The notes beneath the pieces were generated by a model, which was given only the letters and a program-made list of their open reading frames with translations, was not told where the DNA came from and ran no database searches. From Paenibacillus_E sp052115445 (GTDB lineage Bacteria > Bacillota > Bacilli > Paenibacillales > NBRC-103111), in contig NZ_JBFRGR010000001.1 of assembly GCF_052115445.1 (NCBI RefSeq), forward strand, positions 496,001 to 560,000: 64,000 nucleotides of DNA, in the 5' to 3' direction. Both the position numbers and the translations under genes were made by a program. This document shows, in pieces, positions 17,439-25,462 of this stretch (position 1 is the stretch's first letter; each line of letters begins with the position of its first letter).

Positions 17439-17610
17439 CGTTCTACCTCCCTATGCACATACGATTTCGTTTACCTTTAAATATAACCGCTACCGATTTC
17501 AACAAACTAGTTATTATCTTTACCTCTATACGTCAAAAATTGACCTCTTCTCTATTATGAAAAAAAGCCTCACGCAACAAGCGGAAGCTTCCTTCTCCAA
17601 ACCATATGTA

Positions 17611-18243
17611 TTACTCTGCTGCCCCGACTGCCTTCAGCCATGCATTGGCAATTAATGCATGCCCCGCAGGGGATGGATGTACCCCATCCGGTGCCCAGAA
17701 AGCGCTGTCAGCTTGTGTTGACGCTTGTGCAAATAACCCATCCAAACATAATAAACGCGCGCCGAATTCTCTTGCTAATTCACGCACAGCGGTAATCTTC
17801 GGATCCAAATCTTCTCTCCATAGCTTGCGATCTTCCGGCACGGGTAGTACAAAAGGCTCGATAAGAAGCAATTTCGCTCCTGTACTAGCTGTTTGATCCA
17901 ACAGTTGACGATATCCCTCTTTGAACTTTTCGGTCGAGGTCCCATCATTGCTATCAAATCTGCGCCACGTATCATTGATGCCAATATAAATCGAAACGAG
18001 ATTAGGTTTCAAGTCCAAACAATCTTCTTGCCACCGCCCCTGAAGATCAGGCACACGATTGCCAGATATTCCGCGGTTTAAGAATTTAACTTGTTTCTCT
18101 GGATATTTCGCTGAAAATTGAGCAGCTGTCATAAGTGCGTAGCCTTTGCCTAAATCATTGCCATTCTCACGAACACGTCCGGCATCTGTAATACTATCCC
18201 CTTGAAATAGTACGATATCTCCTTGCTCCAACCATACTGCCAT
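17611..18243 (-). CDS. SGNH/GDSL-type carbohydrate esterase
   Basis: This 210-residue esterase of the SGNH fold has the block I nucleophile serine in LFQGDSITDAGR, block II glycine in NRGISGNRVPDL, block III asparagine in YIGINDTWRRF, and block V Asp-His in APDGVHPSPAGH. All four catalytic positions are present. The family includes rhamnogalacturonan and other sugar O-acetyl esterases. No signal peptide is seen, pointing to cytoplasmic action. The ATG at 18243 follows an AAAGGAGG site. It precedes the heparinase II/III-like gene and may remove acetyl groups from the same oligosaccharides; that link is inference from position. Confidence 0.87.
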   Translation of the reverse strand: MAVWLEQGDIVLFQGDSITDAGRVRENGNDLGKGYALMTAAQFSAKYPEKQVKFLNRGISGNRVPDLQGRWQEDCLDLKPNLVSIYIGINDTWRRFDSNDGTSTEKFKEGYRQLLDQTASTGAKLLLIEPFVLPVPEDRKLWREDLDPKITAVRELAREFGARLLCLDGLFAQASTQADSAFWAPDGVHPSPAGHALIANAWLKAVGAAE

Positions 18244-18478
18244 TCGAACGAATCCTCCTTTGATTTACCACTTTTGCTTCTTCTTACTTACTAATAATTT
18301 CCTCACAAATTATACCATGTCCTTGGAAGCGAGTGTACAACTAATATCAACGAAAGATGTGATGCATTTTACGTATATGCGTTTAAATAATGACAAATTT
18401 GGACAAACGTGCGTGAACTCAACCTCATTTATTATAAATGTCTTAACGAACCTGAAGCATTCGCTCAAAAACAAAAAA

Positions 18479-18511
18479 ACCGAGATGCACACCCGTAAGT
18501 GTGAACTCGGT
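18479..18511 (-). terminator. Terminator of the Spo0E-like gene
   Basis: The stem pairs ACCGAG (18479-18484) with CTCGGT (18506-18511), with an inner CACAC/GTGTG pair. On the minus strand a run of seven T follows. It is 9 bases past the stop codon of the small gene ending at 18520. Confidence 0.85.
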
Positions 18512-18519
18512 CAAGCTAG

Positions 18520-18690
18520 TTATGCGATCGTTCGGAGAAAAAGCAATTGATAATAGGTATTCAACAGTTCATCCAACTCGATAGAAAGTTTCAATACCGT
18601 TTCAGACAATAGGCCGTATGTTTGACTAGCAAGATTCAGTTCATTGCGTAATGTCTCAATCTTCTCTTCCAACTCATAACGATATCCCAT
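18520..18690 (-). CDS. Spo0E-like aspartyl-phosphate phosphatase, 56 residues
   Basis: The ATG at 18690 is preceded by a strong GGAGGG site. The frame encodes 56 residues forming two helices: LEEKIETLRNELNLASQ, a short loop TYGLL, then TVLKLSIELDELLNTYYQL. The spacing and the second-helix signature LS-x-x-LD-x-LL-x-x-Y match the Spo0E/Spo0E-like family, which dephosphorylates Spo0A~P and delays sporulation. Members are often this short. It has its own ribosome site and terminator, so it is an independent unit in a 576-bp gap between larger genes. Which response regulator it targets is not known from sequence. Confidence 0.8.
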   Translation of the reverse strand: MGYRYELEEKIETLRNELNLASQTYGLLSETVLKLSIELDELLNTYYQLLFLRTIA

Positions 18691-18818
18691 ATTGATCCCT
18701 CCGATTTCGAAATTCCTATTGTGGATAACTCACACGTTTTGTTACCTTTATCATAATTGAATATTGTTAAGAAACTATTAGCAAAATACACGAATTTACG
18801 AAATTTTACAGAAAATTG

Positions 18819-19616
18819 TTAAATTTTGATCACTTGACCTGCTGGAATTTCCAACGATTCGCCTTCAACACTGAGCCACACCGTCATAGCCGAAGGATTA
18901 TGGATGATTTGACAACTAACAGAGAATCGCAGGTTGTCAAGCGCTTTCATATAGGCCACAATTTCAGCATTGGTTGCAAACCAAATGTCGGATTGTCCTT
19001 TTACTTTCTCGCCAAATTGCTCAAGGATCTCCCAGTTGTTGTCGTTTTCAAACTCATAACTGTGTCCCCATACATAGAATAATGCCATGCGTGAATGTCT
19101 TTGTTCTAACTGTACGAACGTATCAGCAAGCGCGAGCATGTTCTTATGGTGACATGATGGATGCCACTGCAAGAAATCTTTCGGCATTTCAAAGCTGCCG
19201 TGGCTAGCAACCGTCCGCGCATACTCAATACCTAGTGTTGGCAGCGCCTGGATGACACGATCTGAGTAGCTTCCAAAAGGGTAGCTCATGCCACGCACGG
19301 GATAGCCAACTAAAGATTCCAAAGCTTCGCGATCCTGCGAAATTTCACGAACAATTTGATCCATTGGTGACTGCTCTAAAAAAGGATGATCCATGGTATG
19401 AGCAGATACCTCATGACCCTCGAACAAGGATGCCACCTCAGATGCCTCAATATAGCTTTCTTTTCCCAAGAAACTACTGTTCAAATGAAAAGTTCCCTTG
19501 ATCCCATACTCATTCAATATACGCACGAGCCTGCGATCATGTTCCCTCCCATCATCATAACTTAGCGTTAAAGCTTTGGTAACACCTTGTGGAAATCGGT
19601 CAAATCGAATGCGCAT
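18819..19616 (-). CDS. Polysaccharide deacetylase (NodB homology) family protein
   Basis: This protein of about 265 residues has a NodB-type deacetylase barrel. The catalytic Asp and metal Asp are in LTLSYDDGREHDR, the metal histidines in HEVSAHTMDHPFL (H-x3-H), and the third motif in MSYPFGSYSDRV. FYVWGHSYEF supplies a late histidine. It would hydrolyse N- or O-acetyl groups from a glycan. There is no signal peptide from the chosen start, so its substrate may be intracellular oligosaccharide. The ATG at 19616 (MRIRFDRFP) is chosen because a GGGAGG site lies 6 bases upstream; the longer frame from 19655 has no such site. It is the first gene in a run of minus-strand carbohydrate genes. Confidence 0.87.
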   Translation of the reverse strand: MRIRFDRFPQGVTKALTLSYDDGREHDRRLVRILNEYGIKGTFHLNSSFLGKESYIEASEVASLFEGHEVSAHTMDHPFLEQSPMDQIVREISQDREALESLVGYPVRGMSYPFGSYSDRVIQALPTLGIEYARTVASHGSFEMPKDFLQWHPSCHHKNMLALADTFVQLEQRHSRMALFYVWGHSYEFENDNNWEILEQFGEKVKGQSDIWFATNAEIVAYMKALDNLRFSVSCQIIHNPSAMTVWLSVEGESLEIPAGQVIKI

Positions 19617-19690
19617 TGGAAATCCTCCCAAAATAAGTCTATTACATTCTTTCAATGTATCAGAAACTTCTCTGGCGGGCTATCATTTCC

Positions 19691-20761
19691 TTATTCGGCT
19701 AACCAATTCGATAGATTTGCTTTCACAAAAGCATCATCATTCAGATGTGGATAGTCTTTGTACATGCGGTCGATTTCTTCCGATTGTCCTGGGGACAATT
19801 CTTCATGCGGATTCAAACACCAAGTTCCTTTCAACAGCCCTTGTCGACGGAGCACTTCATGAATACCCGGAATACATCCAGCAAAACCATTGGCAGGATC
19901 GAAGAATGCTGCGTTCGTTTCGGTTACTTCGATATTACGGGTAAGCCATTCCGATGCCAGTGTNGGGTTCATTCTTATTCCCTTGATTTCGACTAACAAC
20001 TCCACCGCTTTTTGCGTCCATACTGCCCAATGACCAAGTAAACCACCAACAATTCTTTTCTCTATGTTCTTACCCTCGAATTGGAATTTATAAACAGTTA
20101 GAAGATCAGTAATGATGTTATCATCATTACCTGTATAAAGTGCAATCTCATCGCGGCGCTCCGAGTAGCAGACAGCACGCACCACATCAATCGTTTGGTA
20201 GCGATTGAAAGGAGCCATTTTGATTGCGACAATGCCTGGAATGTTCGCGAATTGCTTCCAGAAGTCGAAGCTGTATACCTTGCCTCCAACAGATGGCTGA
20301 AGATAGAAGCCGATGACAGGCATTTTCTCGGCAATACGAGCTGTACGTTCCAAGATTTGTGCTTCTGTCCAGCCAGTCAAGCCTCCCATCGATAATAACG
20401 CAGCATCATAGCCCAGCGAGATTGCGATATCTGTCTCTTGCTCCGCTTGTTCGGTAGGGCCACAGATGCCGGCAACTTTAATAAATGGCCTGGTAAGTCC
20501 TGCGCGGTCCACCTCTTCAGCAGCCATACGAAGTACTTTCTCGTACAAATTATATTTCGGATCGCGGATTTCAAATTGTGTGGAATGCACACCAACAGCA
20601 ATACCACCAGAACCTGCAGCCATATAGTAACGAGTCAATGCGCGTTGACTTTGCTCATCCAGCTGACGATCTGCGGTTAAGGCAAGTGGATGTGCTGGAA
20701 TGACGAGCCCCTCATGCAACGCTATGCGTTGCTCATTACTTAATTCCCTACGTTGCGTCAT
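19691..20761 (-). CDS. DapA-family (N-acetylneuraminate lyase-like) aldolase or dehydratase
   Basis: This 356-residue TIM-barrel protein of the class I DHDPS/NAL superfamily is somewhat longer than the usual 300. A Schiff-base lysine is visible in GIVAIKMAPFNRY, with a preceding VIGFYLQPSVGG strand holding the conserved tyrosine. AAGSGGIAVGVHSTQFE replaces the usual GTTGE region, so the substrate differs from classical DapA. One undetermined base lies at 19964. The ATG at 20761 begins 3 bases after the epimerase-like gene ends, so the two are one operon. The likely role is retro-aldol cleavage or dehydration of a keto-deoxy sugar acid. The exact reaction is unknown. Confidence 0.8.
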   Translation of the reverse strand: MTQRRELSNEQRIALHEGLVIPAHPLALTADRQLDEQSQRALTRYYMAAGSGGIAVGVHSTQFEIRDPKYNLYEKVLRMAAEEVDRAGLTRPFIKVAGICGPTEQAEQETDIAISLGYDAALLSMGGLTGWTEAQILERTARIAEKMPVIGFYLQPSVGGKVYSFDFWKQFANIPGIVAIKMAPFNRYQTIDVVRAVCYSERRDEIALYTGNDDNIITDLLTVYKFQFEGKNIEKRIVGGLLGHWAVWTQKAVELLVEIKGIRMNXTLASEWLTRNIEVTETNAAFFDPANGFAGCIPGIHEVLRRQGLLKGTWCLNPHEELSPGQSEEIDRMYKDYPHLNDDAFVKANLSNWLAE

Positions 20762-20763
20762 AG

Positions 20764-21780
20764 TTAGAATTTCCCCTCTCGCTCTTGAAAATGAGTAGGT
20801 TTATTAATCATATTGCCCCCATGCAGGGTCCACTCCGCAACCCAATCCAGCATCTGGAGAAGTGATACACGCGGGTATCCAAATAGCTGCATACTCTTCG
20901 CCGCGTTGCTAAGCAACGCCGTTTCTGACTCTTGCCCCTTGAAGATAGGCTCAATACCCAGTCTTTGCCCCAGCTGCTGTGCCGCATATTTCACGGATAC
21001 GGTCTCTGGCCCCGTCACATTCAAGAAATTAGCTGGACTCTGTGTCGCCAACAAGGAGCGGATCGCAATTTCATTCGCATCCCCTTGCCAAATACAATTG
21101 AAATGCCCCATGGAAAGATCGATGGCACGTCCTTCCTTCAAGGACTTCGCAATTTCCAATAGCACGCCATAGCGCAAATCAATGGCATAATTTAAACGAT
21201 AGATCAAAACTGGCGTTCCATTCTTGTGACTATAGTGCTCGAACATTCGCTCGCGTCCAAGACAGGACTGTCCGTATTCCCCAATTGGAGCTGGGCTAAT
21301 GGCTTCATGAGCCCCGCCATACGTAACCGGTGTGAACGGATATACATTACCTGTTGAGAATACAACGATACGGGACTTGCTATATTTCTCAGCTACGCGT
21401 CCTGGCAGGTAGGCATTCATCACCCAAGTGAAATGTTCCTTACCCGTAGTCCCAAACTTCGTGCCAGCCATGTAAATCACATTAGGAACATCTGGCAATG
21501 CCTGAAGCGCCTCATCATTTAACAGGTCGCAAGCAATTGTTTCTACCCCAAAGGATTGCAGTTCTTCCTGTAAACCACTTTCGGAGAATCTCGAAACGCC
21601 ATACACCTTTTTATCCACACCTGCTGCCCGGATGGCATTCATCGCTAGCCTAGCTAGACTCGGTCCCATTTTCCCTCCGACACCAAGCAGCATAATATCT
21701 CCCTCTAATTCCTGCATAAACTGTATTAAAGCAGGTGATGGTGCTGACATGACTTTATCCAAATCTTCTAAAGTTCTCAT
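20764..21780 (-). CDS. NAD-dependent epimerase/dehydratase-like SDR protein with altered active site
   Basis: This 338-residue extended SDR has the nucleotide-binding motif IMLLGVGGKMGPSLARL and the strand NVIYMAGTKF. VVFSTGNVYPF contains the catalytic Ser/Thr position. The usual YxxxK reads YGQSC (in GEYGQSCLGRERMFE), so the catalytic lysine is replaced by cysteine. The NAD fold and C-terminal NVTGPETVSVKYAAQQLG region are otherwise complete, so it is not simply decayed. The ATG at 21780 has a GAGGAG site. It is first in an operon with the DapA-like gene and carries, 70 bp upstream, a 27-bp inverted repeat also found before the regulator gene at 22422-23774. The reaction is unknown. Confidence 0.8.
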   Translation of the reverse strand: MRTLEDLDKVMSAPSPALIQFMQELEGDIMLLGVGGKMGPSLARLAMNAIRAAGVDKKVYGVSRFSESGLQEELQSFGVETIACDLLNDEALQALPDVPNVIYMAGTKFGTTGKEHFTWVMNAYLPGRVAEKYSKSRIVVFSTGNVYPFTPVTYGGAHEAISPAPIGEYGQSCLGRERMFEHYSHKNGTPVLIYRLNYAIDLRYGVLLEIAKSLKEGRAIDLSMGHFNCIWQGDANEIAIRSLLATQSPANFLNVTGPETVSVKYAAQQLGQRLGIEPIFKGQESETALLSNAAKSMQLFGYPRVSLLQMLDWVAEWTLHGGNMINKPTHFQEREGKF

Positions 21781-21849
21781 TCTCGCAATCTCCTCACATC
21801 ATGATCTATATTTAAGCTTCCTGACTGTAGTATACGGACTCTCAAACAT

Positions 21850-21876
21850 AAAAGACAAATCTTTATATTGTCTTTT
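21850..21876. promoter_or_regulatory. 27-bp inverted repeat, candidate operator of the epimerase/DapA-like operon
   Basis: AAAAGACAA (21850-21858) and TTGTCTTTT (21868-21876) are perfect 9-bp arms separated by 9 bp. It ends 70 bases upstream of the ATG at 21780. A closely similar site (23 of 27 positions) lies at 23830-23856 in front of the regulator gene. Confidence 0.75.
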
Positions 21877-21924
21877 AATAAACACAACTTCTTCGTTAAA
21901 CGAGATAACATCCGATTTGGCGGA

Positions 21925-22040
21925 TGTGTGGGAGGTCGGTGGGCGGGACTGGCGGGAGGGCGGGACTGGGAGATCGACGNGCGGATGTGCGCGAGGGCGG
22001 CGAGCGGGACTGGCGGGAGAGCGACGGGCGGGATGTGTAG
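21925..22040. repeat. G-rich, strand-asymmetric low-complexity stretch
   Basis: The plus strand contains degenerate reiterations of GGGACTGGCGGGAG (near 21952, 22006) among many GGGCGG/GGAGG runs, with very few C-runs. It contrasts sharply with the AT-rich flanks. It holds one N at 21980. No gene is supported in it, and it may form G-quadruplex-like structure on the plus strand. Confidence 0.65.
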
Positions 22041-22074
22041 GCTTGGAGCAGCTAGAGCTACGTAAAGATACCAT

Positions 22075-22208
22075 TAACTGTAAAATATACAGCTAATTAT
22101 GCGTAATTTCCTTGAAAACTTGATTTAGCTGTAAAACATGTAGTTAAAACTGCCTCATTTGTTCCGATCGGCTAAAATCCACAAAATTAACTGTATGTTT
22201 TCCAGCTA
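22075..22208 (+). repeat. Cluster of three copies of the dispersed 21-bp repeat
   Basis: Copies lie at 22075-22095, 22126-22146 and 22188-22208. Each has a left arm TARCTGTA and a right arm ending ARYTA with 21-bp total length. The first is nearly a perfect palindrome (TAACTGTA/TACAGCTA). Together with the G-rich stretch they occupy most of the 640-bp gene-free gap from 21781 to 22421. No other feature is seen there except the terminator at 22370. Confidence 0.75.
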
Positions 22209-22369
22209 TTCTGCGTTTTATCAGGCTATCCCGAAATTTAGATGGAGAAAATCCATCTATTCGCTTGGTGCGCAAGCCACACATCATCGCGCCATTAATA
22301 GATAAGGGTAAGAATCGCTTACCCCACGACCTCTAAACAAATACAATCTTACATGTTCTAAAAAGAAAG

Positions 22370-22409
22370 AAACCGCTCCATGTGGCTGAAGCCAGCGCTG
22401 GAACGGTTT
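22370..22409 (-). terminator. Terminator of the regulator gene
   Basis: AAACCGCTCCA (22370-22380) pairs with TGGAACGGTTT (22399-22409) with one mismatch. A smaller TGGCT/AGCCA hairpin sits inside the loop. On the minus strand T-rich sequence follows. It lies 13 bases after the stop codon. Confidence 0.8.
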
Positions 22410-22421
22410 ATCTTCTAAAGC

Positions 22422-23774
22422 TTAGACTCTGCTGGGATCAGCCGCCAAATTTTCCAAAAAGTGAAGTCGAAACGTTTGTTTCGGTCTTCCTTTCGGCACC
22501 TTCACATAGCCTACACTCGAAATCAAGTTGTGATCCATCCATTGCAGCAGGAGCCGATGCGTACTTCTGACAGTTACACCAAGAATACTCGCTAATTCAT
22601 GTACTTCGTAATCCAGCTTGCTTGTCCGTGCTACAGTCGTCATGAGACGACTCAAATACGTCGATGTCATCCCGGCATCTTCTGCACTCTTCAGCAACTC
22701 AGGATCTGTCATCGACAAGTCCCTGCTAAGGGGGTCAGCCATCTCCAGAGGGCCAATTAACGTCTTGTCCTCCCGCACGATGAAGCAGGTATTGCCTCCG
22801 GCTTCTTTGCATCTGCGCAGCGCAAGGCGAGCATGCGTACCCGCTTCATTCGCACTGCGACCGAAGCCGATACCCATACTAAGAGAGAGACCCAGTGATT
22901 TCCAAACTTCCCGTGCGAGCGGAACTGATTTATAGCCAACCGTCTCGCGTTCAAAAATCCCCCGTGTCGTAAAAAACAAATACTCATCAGCGCCCAGATG
23001 TGTTAAATAACCATCCAACGACTCCACATAGTCGATCAGTTTTCTGTGCACTTCCAGCTTGAAGCGCTGAATATCATGCTCTGTACTTTGCTGCTGCAGC
23101 TTTTTGCCGAATTCATCCACATTGATCATGCCAACTAGGATCTGTGCTTCTTTGCTGCGCCGTGTTTCCGTCGAGAGGAGTGCACGTTCCAATGCCACTA
23201 TAATGTTCTGATCGGTCGGTGTAATCCACTCACACGGAATCCCCTGCTTGTTCAGCGCGTCAGCGACCTGAATATCTGTGGTTAGCGCCGCTTTCGTTGC
23301 TCCCCTGAAGAAGGCCTCCTCATGAAATTGCGTCATTATCTCCACTTGCGGGTACGGTACGCCATCATAGATTAGAAAGCTAGCAGGTGTTTCACCGATT
23401 TCTTTGACATGCCTACTTAGCATTGAGGATGTAAAAGAATCAATACTAAAAATCGCATCCACCTCATGAAGCTGCGACTTACTGCGTAGCCGATACAACG
23501 CACTAAATAGCCCGGTGTCCGTCAACGGGATCATATGTACAGGCAAATGCGTAAGTACATTCTCTTTTACTCGTCGATAGAGTGTCGGACCTGTAACTAT
23601 CAGCACTTCAACTTCTAACAGCAGCTGCTCGGCCATCTCTGATGCCGTTTCAGCCGAACATGCGCGAGGGATAGGCTCGAAGGATGGGAACGACGTCGCG
23701 ATCACACTCAGTACTTTATTCACCAGAGCCTCTGGCCCTAATATCCCAATGGCAATTCGATTCGGAATATCCAT
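22422..23774 (-). CDS. Putative transcriptional regulator with nucleotide-cyclase-like central domain and C-terminal HTH
   Basis: This protein of about 450 residues has three visible parts. An N-terminal alpha/beta region (RIAIGILGPEALVNKVLSV) may be a sensor. A central region (ILVGMINVDEF, then YLTHLGADEYLFFTTRG and LSLSMGIGFGRSANEAGTHA) resembles a degenerate GGDEF or GTP-cyclohydrolase-III-like palm domain. A C-terminal winged-helix region (YEVHELASILGVTVRSTHRL, then HNLISSVGYVKVPKGRPKQT) looks DNA-binding. The ATG at 23774 (MDIPNRIAIG) is chosen for its AAAGGAG site over the upstream frame start at 23825. Its promoter region carries the same 27-bp inverted repeat as the epimerase/DapA-like operon downstream, suggesting autoregulation and control of that operon. 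The family name is uncertain. Confidence 0.65.
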   Translation of the reverse strand: MDIPNRIAIGILGPEALVNKVLSVIATSFPSFEPIPRACSAETASEMAEQLLLEVEVLIVTGPTLYRRVKENVLTHLPVHMIPLTDTGLFSALYRLRSKSQLHEVDAIFSIDSFTSSMLSRHVKEIGETPASFLIYDGVPYPQVEIMTQFHEEAFFRGATKAALTTDIQVADALNKQGIPCEWITPTDQNIIVALERALLSTETRRSKEAQILVGMINVDEFGKKLQQQSTEHDIQRFKLEVHRKLIDYVESLDGYLTHLGADEYLFFTTRGIFERETVGYKSVPLAREVWKSLGLSLSMGIGFGRSANEAGTHARLALRRCKEAGGNTCFIVREDKTLIGPLEMADPLSRDLSMTDPELLKSAEDAGMTSTYLSRLMTTVARTSKLDYEVHELASILGVTVRSTHRLLLQWMDHNLISSVGYVKVPKGRPKQTFRLHFLENLAADPSRV

Positions 23775-23829
23775 CTGTGACGGCTCCTTTGCATCATCAA
23801 TATGATCAAGTATACCCCTGTTCATGAAT

Positions 23830-23856
23830 AAAAGACAAATCGTTATTGTGTCTTTA
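23830..23856. promoter_or_regulatory. 27-bp inverted repeat, candidate autoregulatory operator
   Basis: AAAAGACAAATC at 23830-23841 and TGTCTTTA ending at 23856 match the site at 21850-21876 at 23 of 27 positions, in the same orientation. It sits 56 bases upstream of the regulator's ATG at 23774. Confidence 0.7.
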
Positions 23857-23889
23857 AATCCAAATCATGACATATGCAAGACGATTTCA

Positions 23890-24300
23890 GTGCGGAATAC
23901 TCCCCCCGCAGCCATTAGTCCGAAATTACCGAACTAAACTCTCAGTCCGCATCATGAAATCAACTTTAGTCCTAAATAACCCAACTAATTCGCTACGAAA
24001 ACCCCTTTCACATGGAAAAAAGAGAAATAGTTCGGCAGAATCGGACTATTACTCCTTTTGGGAGAGGAATCCTCCGAATAATTCGGAGAAATCGGACTAA
24101 AGTGGCGTTTAGTGCGCATTAGTGGCGCGTGACGGCGTGAGAGGTGTAAAGAAGCAAGTGAAGCAACCTATGCCCGTACTAGGAGCGGGATATCTCTGCA
24201 TCGCGCCAAAGTTATGGAACTTGGTTCCACTATTGGGTCGATTATAACCTTATTTCACTTAAAACCAAGAGATTAGTGGAACCACGTTCCGTTAGCTAAT
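23890..24300. repeat. Gene-free region with several inverted repeats
   Basis: No gene is supported between 23860 and 24390. The region holds CTCCGAA/TTCGGAG (24072-24078, 24082-24088). A TTAGTCCG motif near 23919 is complemented by CGGACTAA near 24093. A large inverted repeat has left arm 24216-24232 (GGAACTTGGTTCCACTA) and right arm 24274-24290 (TAGTGGAACCACGTTCC), matching at 16 of 17 positions with a 41-bp spacer. A further GGAATGACGTTCC lies near 24330. Such intergenic palindromes may be decayed mobile repeats. Confidence 0.65.
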
Positions 24301-24390
24301 CCGATTACCTTTATATCGTGAAATATCGGAATGACGTTCCCTTTCGCAGCACCTATGCCCCCTTCTGATACGTTCACCTTACTAAAACAA

Positions 24391-24425
24391 AAAGCCCGGC
24401 CGTGAGAATCACGTGCCGAGCCTCC
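24391..24425 (-). terminator. Terminator of the ribokinase gene
   Basis: An interrupted stem is formed by AAGCCCGGC, GTGA, TCAC and GCCGAGCC between 24391 and 24422. On the minus strand a TTTTT run follows. It lies directly after the stop codon at 24432. Confidence 0.75.
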
Positions 24426-24431
24426 TATTGT

Positions 24432-25331
24432 CTAGCTTAATTCCGCAAGCAGCGGCATCCCAGCCTGTGCACCAAAGCGCGTCACCGACAACGAAGCCGC
24501 CTTAACAGCAATCGTCGCTGCTTCAAGCACCTCTTTGCCTTGAGCAAGAGCGACGGTGAAAGCTGCGTTACACGCATCCCCTGCACCCGTCGTATCCACA
24601 ACTTGGACGCGTGGTGCTGGAATCGTGGTCAGGTTCCCCGCTACCAGCATAGCTACGCCTTTCTCACCTCGTGTGAGCAACAACCGAGGTCCCGTCGTTT
24701 CCCATTGCTGCATGCCAGCCAGCAGCTCAAGTTCGTTCGCATAAGCAGCTCCGCTGAGCAGCTCAAATTCTGTTTCATTCGGTGTGATGAAATCAACGAG
24801 CTGCAGCAACTCAGCTGGCAGTTCAACCGCTGGCGCAGGATTGAGTACGGTGCGAACGCCGGCTCCTCGCGCAATCTCAAGCGCCGACTGCACGGCAGGC
24901 AGCGGAATCTCGAGCTGCACCAGCAAAGCATCCGCTTCTTGAATGAGCTTGGCATGTTGGTGCACTTGCTCGGGAGTCACTTTGCCGTTCGCTCCTGACA
25001 CAATGACGATGCAATTGTCATCCATGGTATGTAAGATGGTTGCCGTACCCGTGGAACAATCATATCTGCGAACAATGGCCTCTGTGTGAATGCCATGAGC
25101 GGTCATTTGGGCTAGCAACGCATCCCCAAAACCGTCTTGGCCCACCGCCCCGATCATGGCAACTTGTGCACCGAGCTTCGCACAACCTACGGCTTGATTA
25201 GCTCCTTTGCCTCCAGGGATCGTATGCAGCTCATCCCCTTGCAAAGTTTCACCAATCTTAGGCATTCGGCTCATGGATACGACTAAATCCATATTCAAGC
25301 TGCCTACAACAACAATGCGTACTGTCTTCAT
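24432..25331 (-). CDS. rbsK: Ribokinase (PfkB family)
   Basis: This sugar kinase of about 299 residues phosphorylates D-ribose to ribose 5-phosphate. The N-terminal VVGSLNMDLVVSMSRMPKIG and the substrate motif IPGGKGANQAVGCAKLGAQV are diagnostic, with the PfkB signature VDTTGAGDACNAAF holding the catalytic Asp. Length and order are normal. The ATG at 25331 is preferred over the GTG at 25343 because an AAGAAGG site sits upstream of both and too close to the GTG. It follows the nucleoside hydrolase gene by 131 bp in the same orientation, giving a simple ribonucleoside salvage route: hydrolase releases ribose, kinase phosphorylates it. Confidence 0.92.
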   Translation of the reverse strand: MKTVRIVVVGSLNMDLVVSMSRMPKIGETLQGDELHTIPGGKGANQAVGCAKLGAQVAMIGAVGQDGFGDALLAQMTAHGIHTEAIVRRYDCSTGTATILHTMDDNCIVIVSGANGKVTPEQVHQHAKLIQEADALLVQLEIPLPAVQSALEIARGAGVRTVLNPAPAVELPAELLQLVDFITPNETEFELLSGAAYANELELLAGMQQWETTGPRLLLTRGEKGVAMLVAGNLTTIPAPRVQVVDTTGAGDACNAAFTVALAQGKEVLEAATIAVKAASLSVTRFGAQAGMPLLAELS

Positions 25332-25462
25332 GCAGTTAGACACCTTCTTCTATTAAAATGTATATGAATGGTGATTACAAAGTTTCCTTACAGATTCGAT
25401 CAACAAGGCAAGAATTCCTTCTTTTGCCGAGAATCAAGCCAGTCGGGATGTGCCATCAAAAA

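Noticed and set aside
18260..18550. Plus-strand gene of about 96 codons
   Set aside because: It overlaps the Spo0E-like gene and its terminator on the opposite strand, is AT-rich and has no recognisable domain.
21799..22074. Proline/arginine-rich small protein in the G-rich region
   Set aside because: The open frame is a product of extreme composition, contains an N, overlaps the candidate operator and has no ribosome site.
22370..22409. Riboswitch upstream of the epimerase operon
   Set aside because: The structure lies directly after the regulator's stop codon, on the terminating side, with T-rich tail on the minus strand. It is a terminator.
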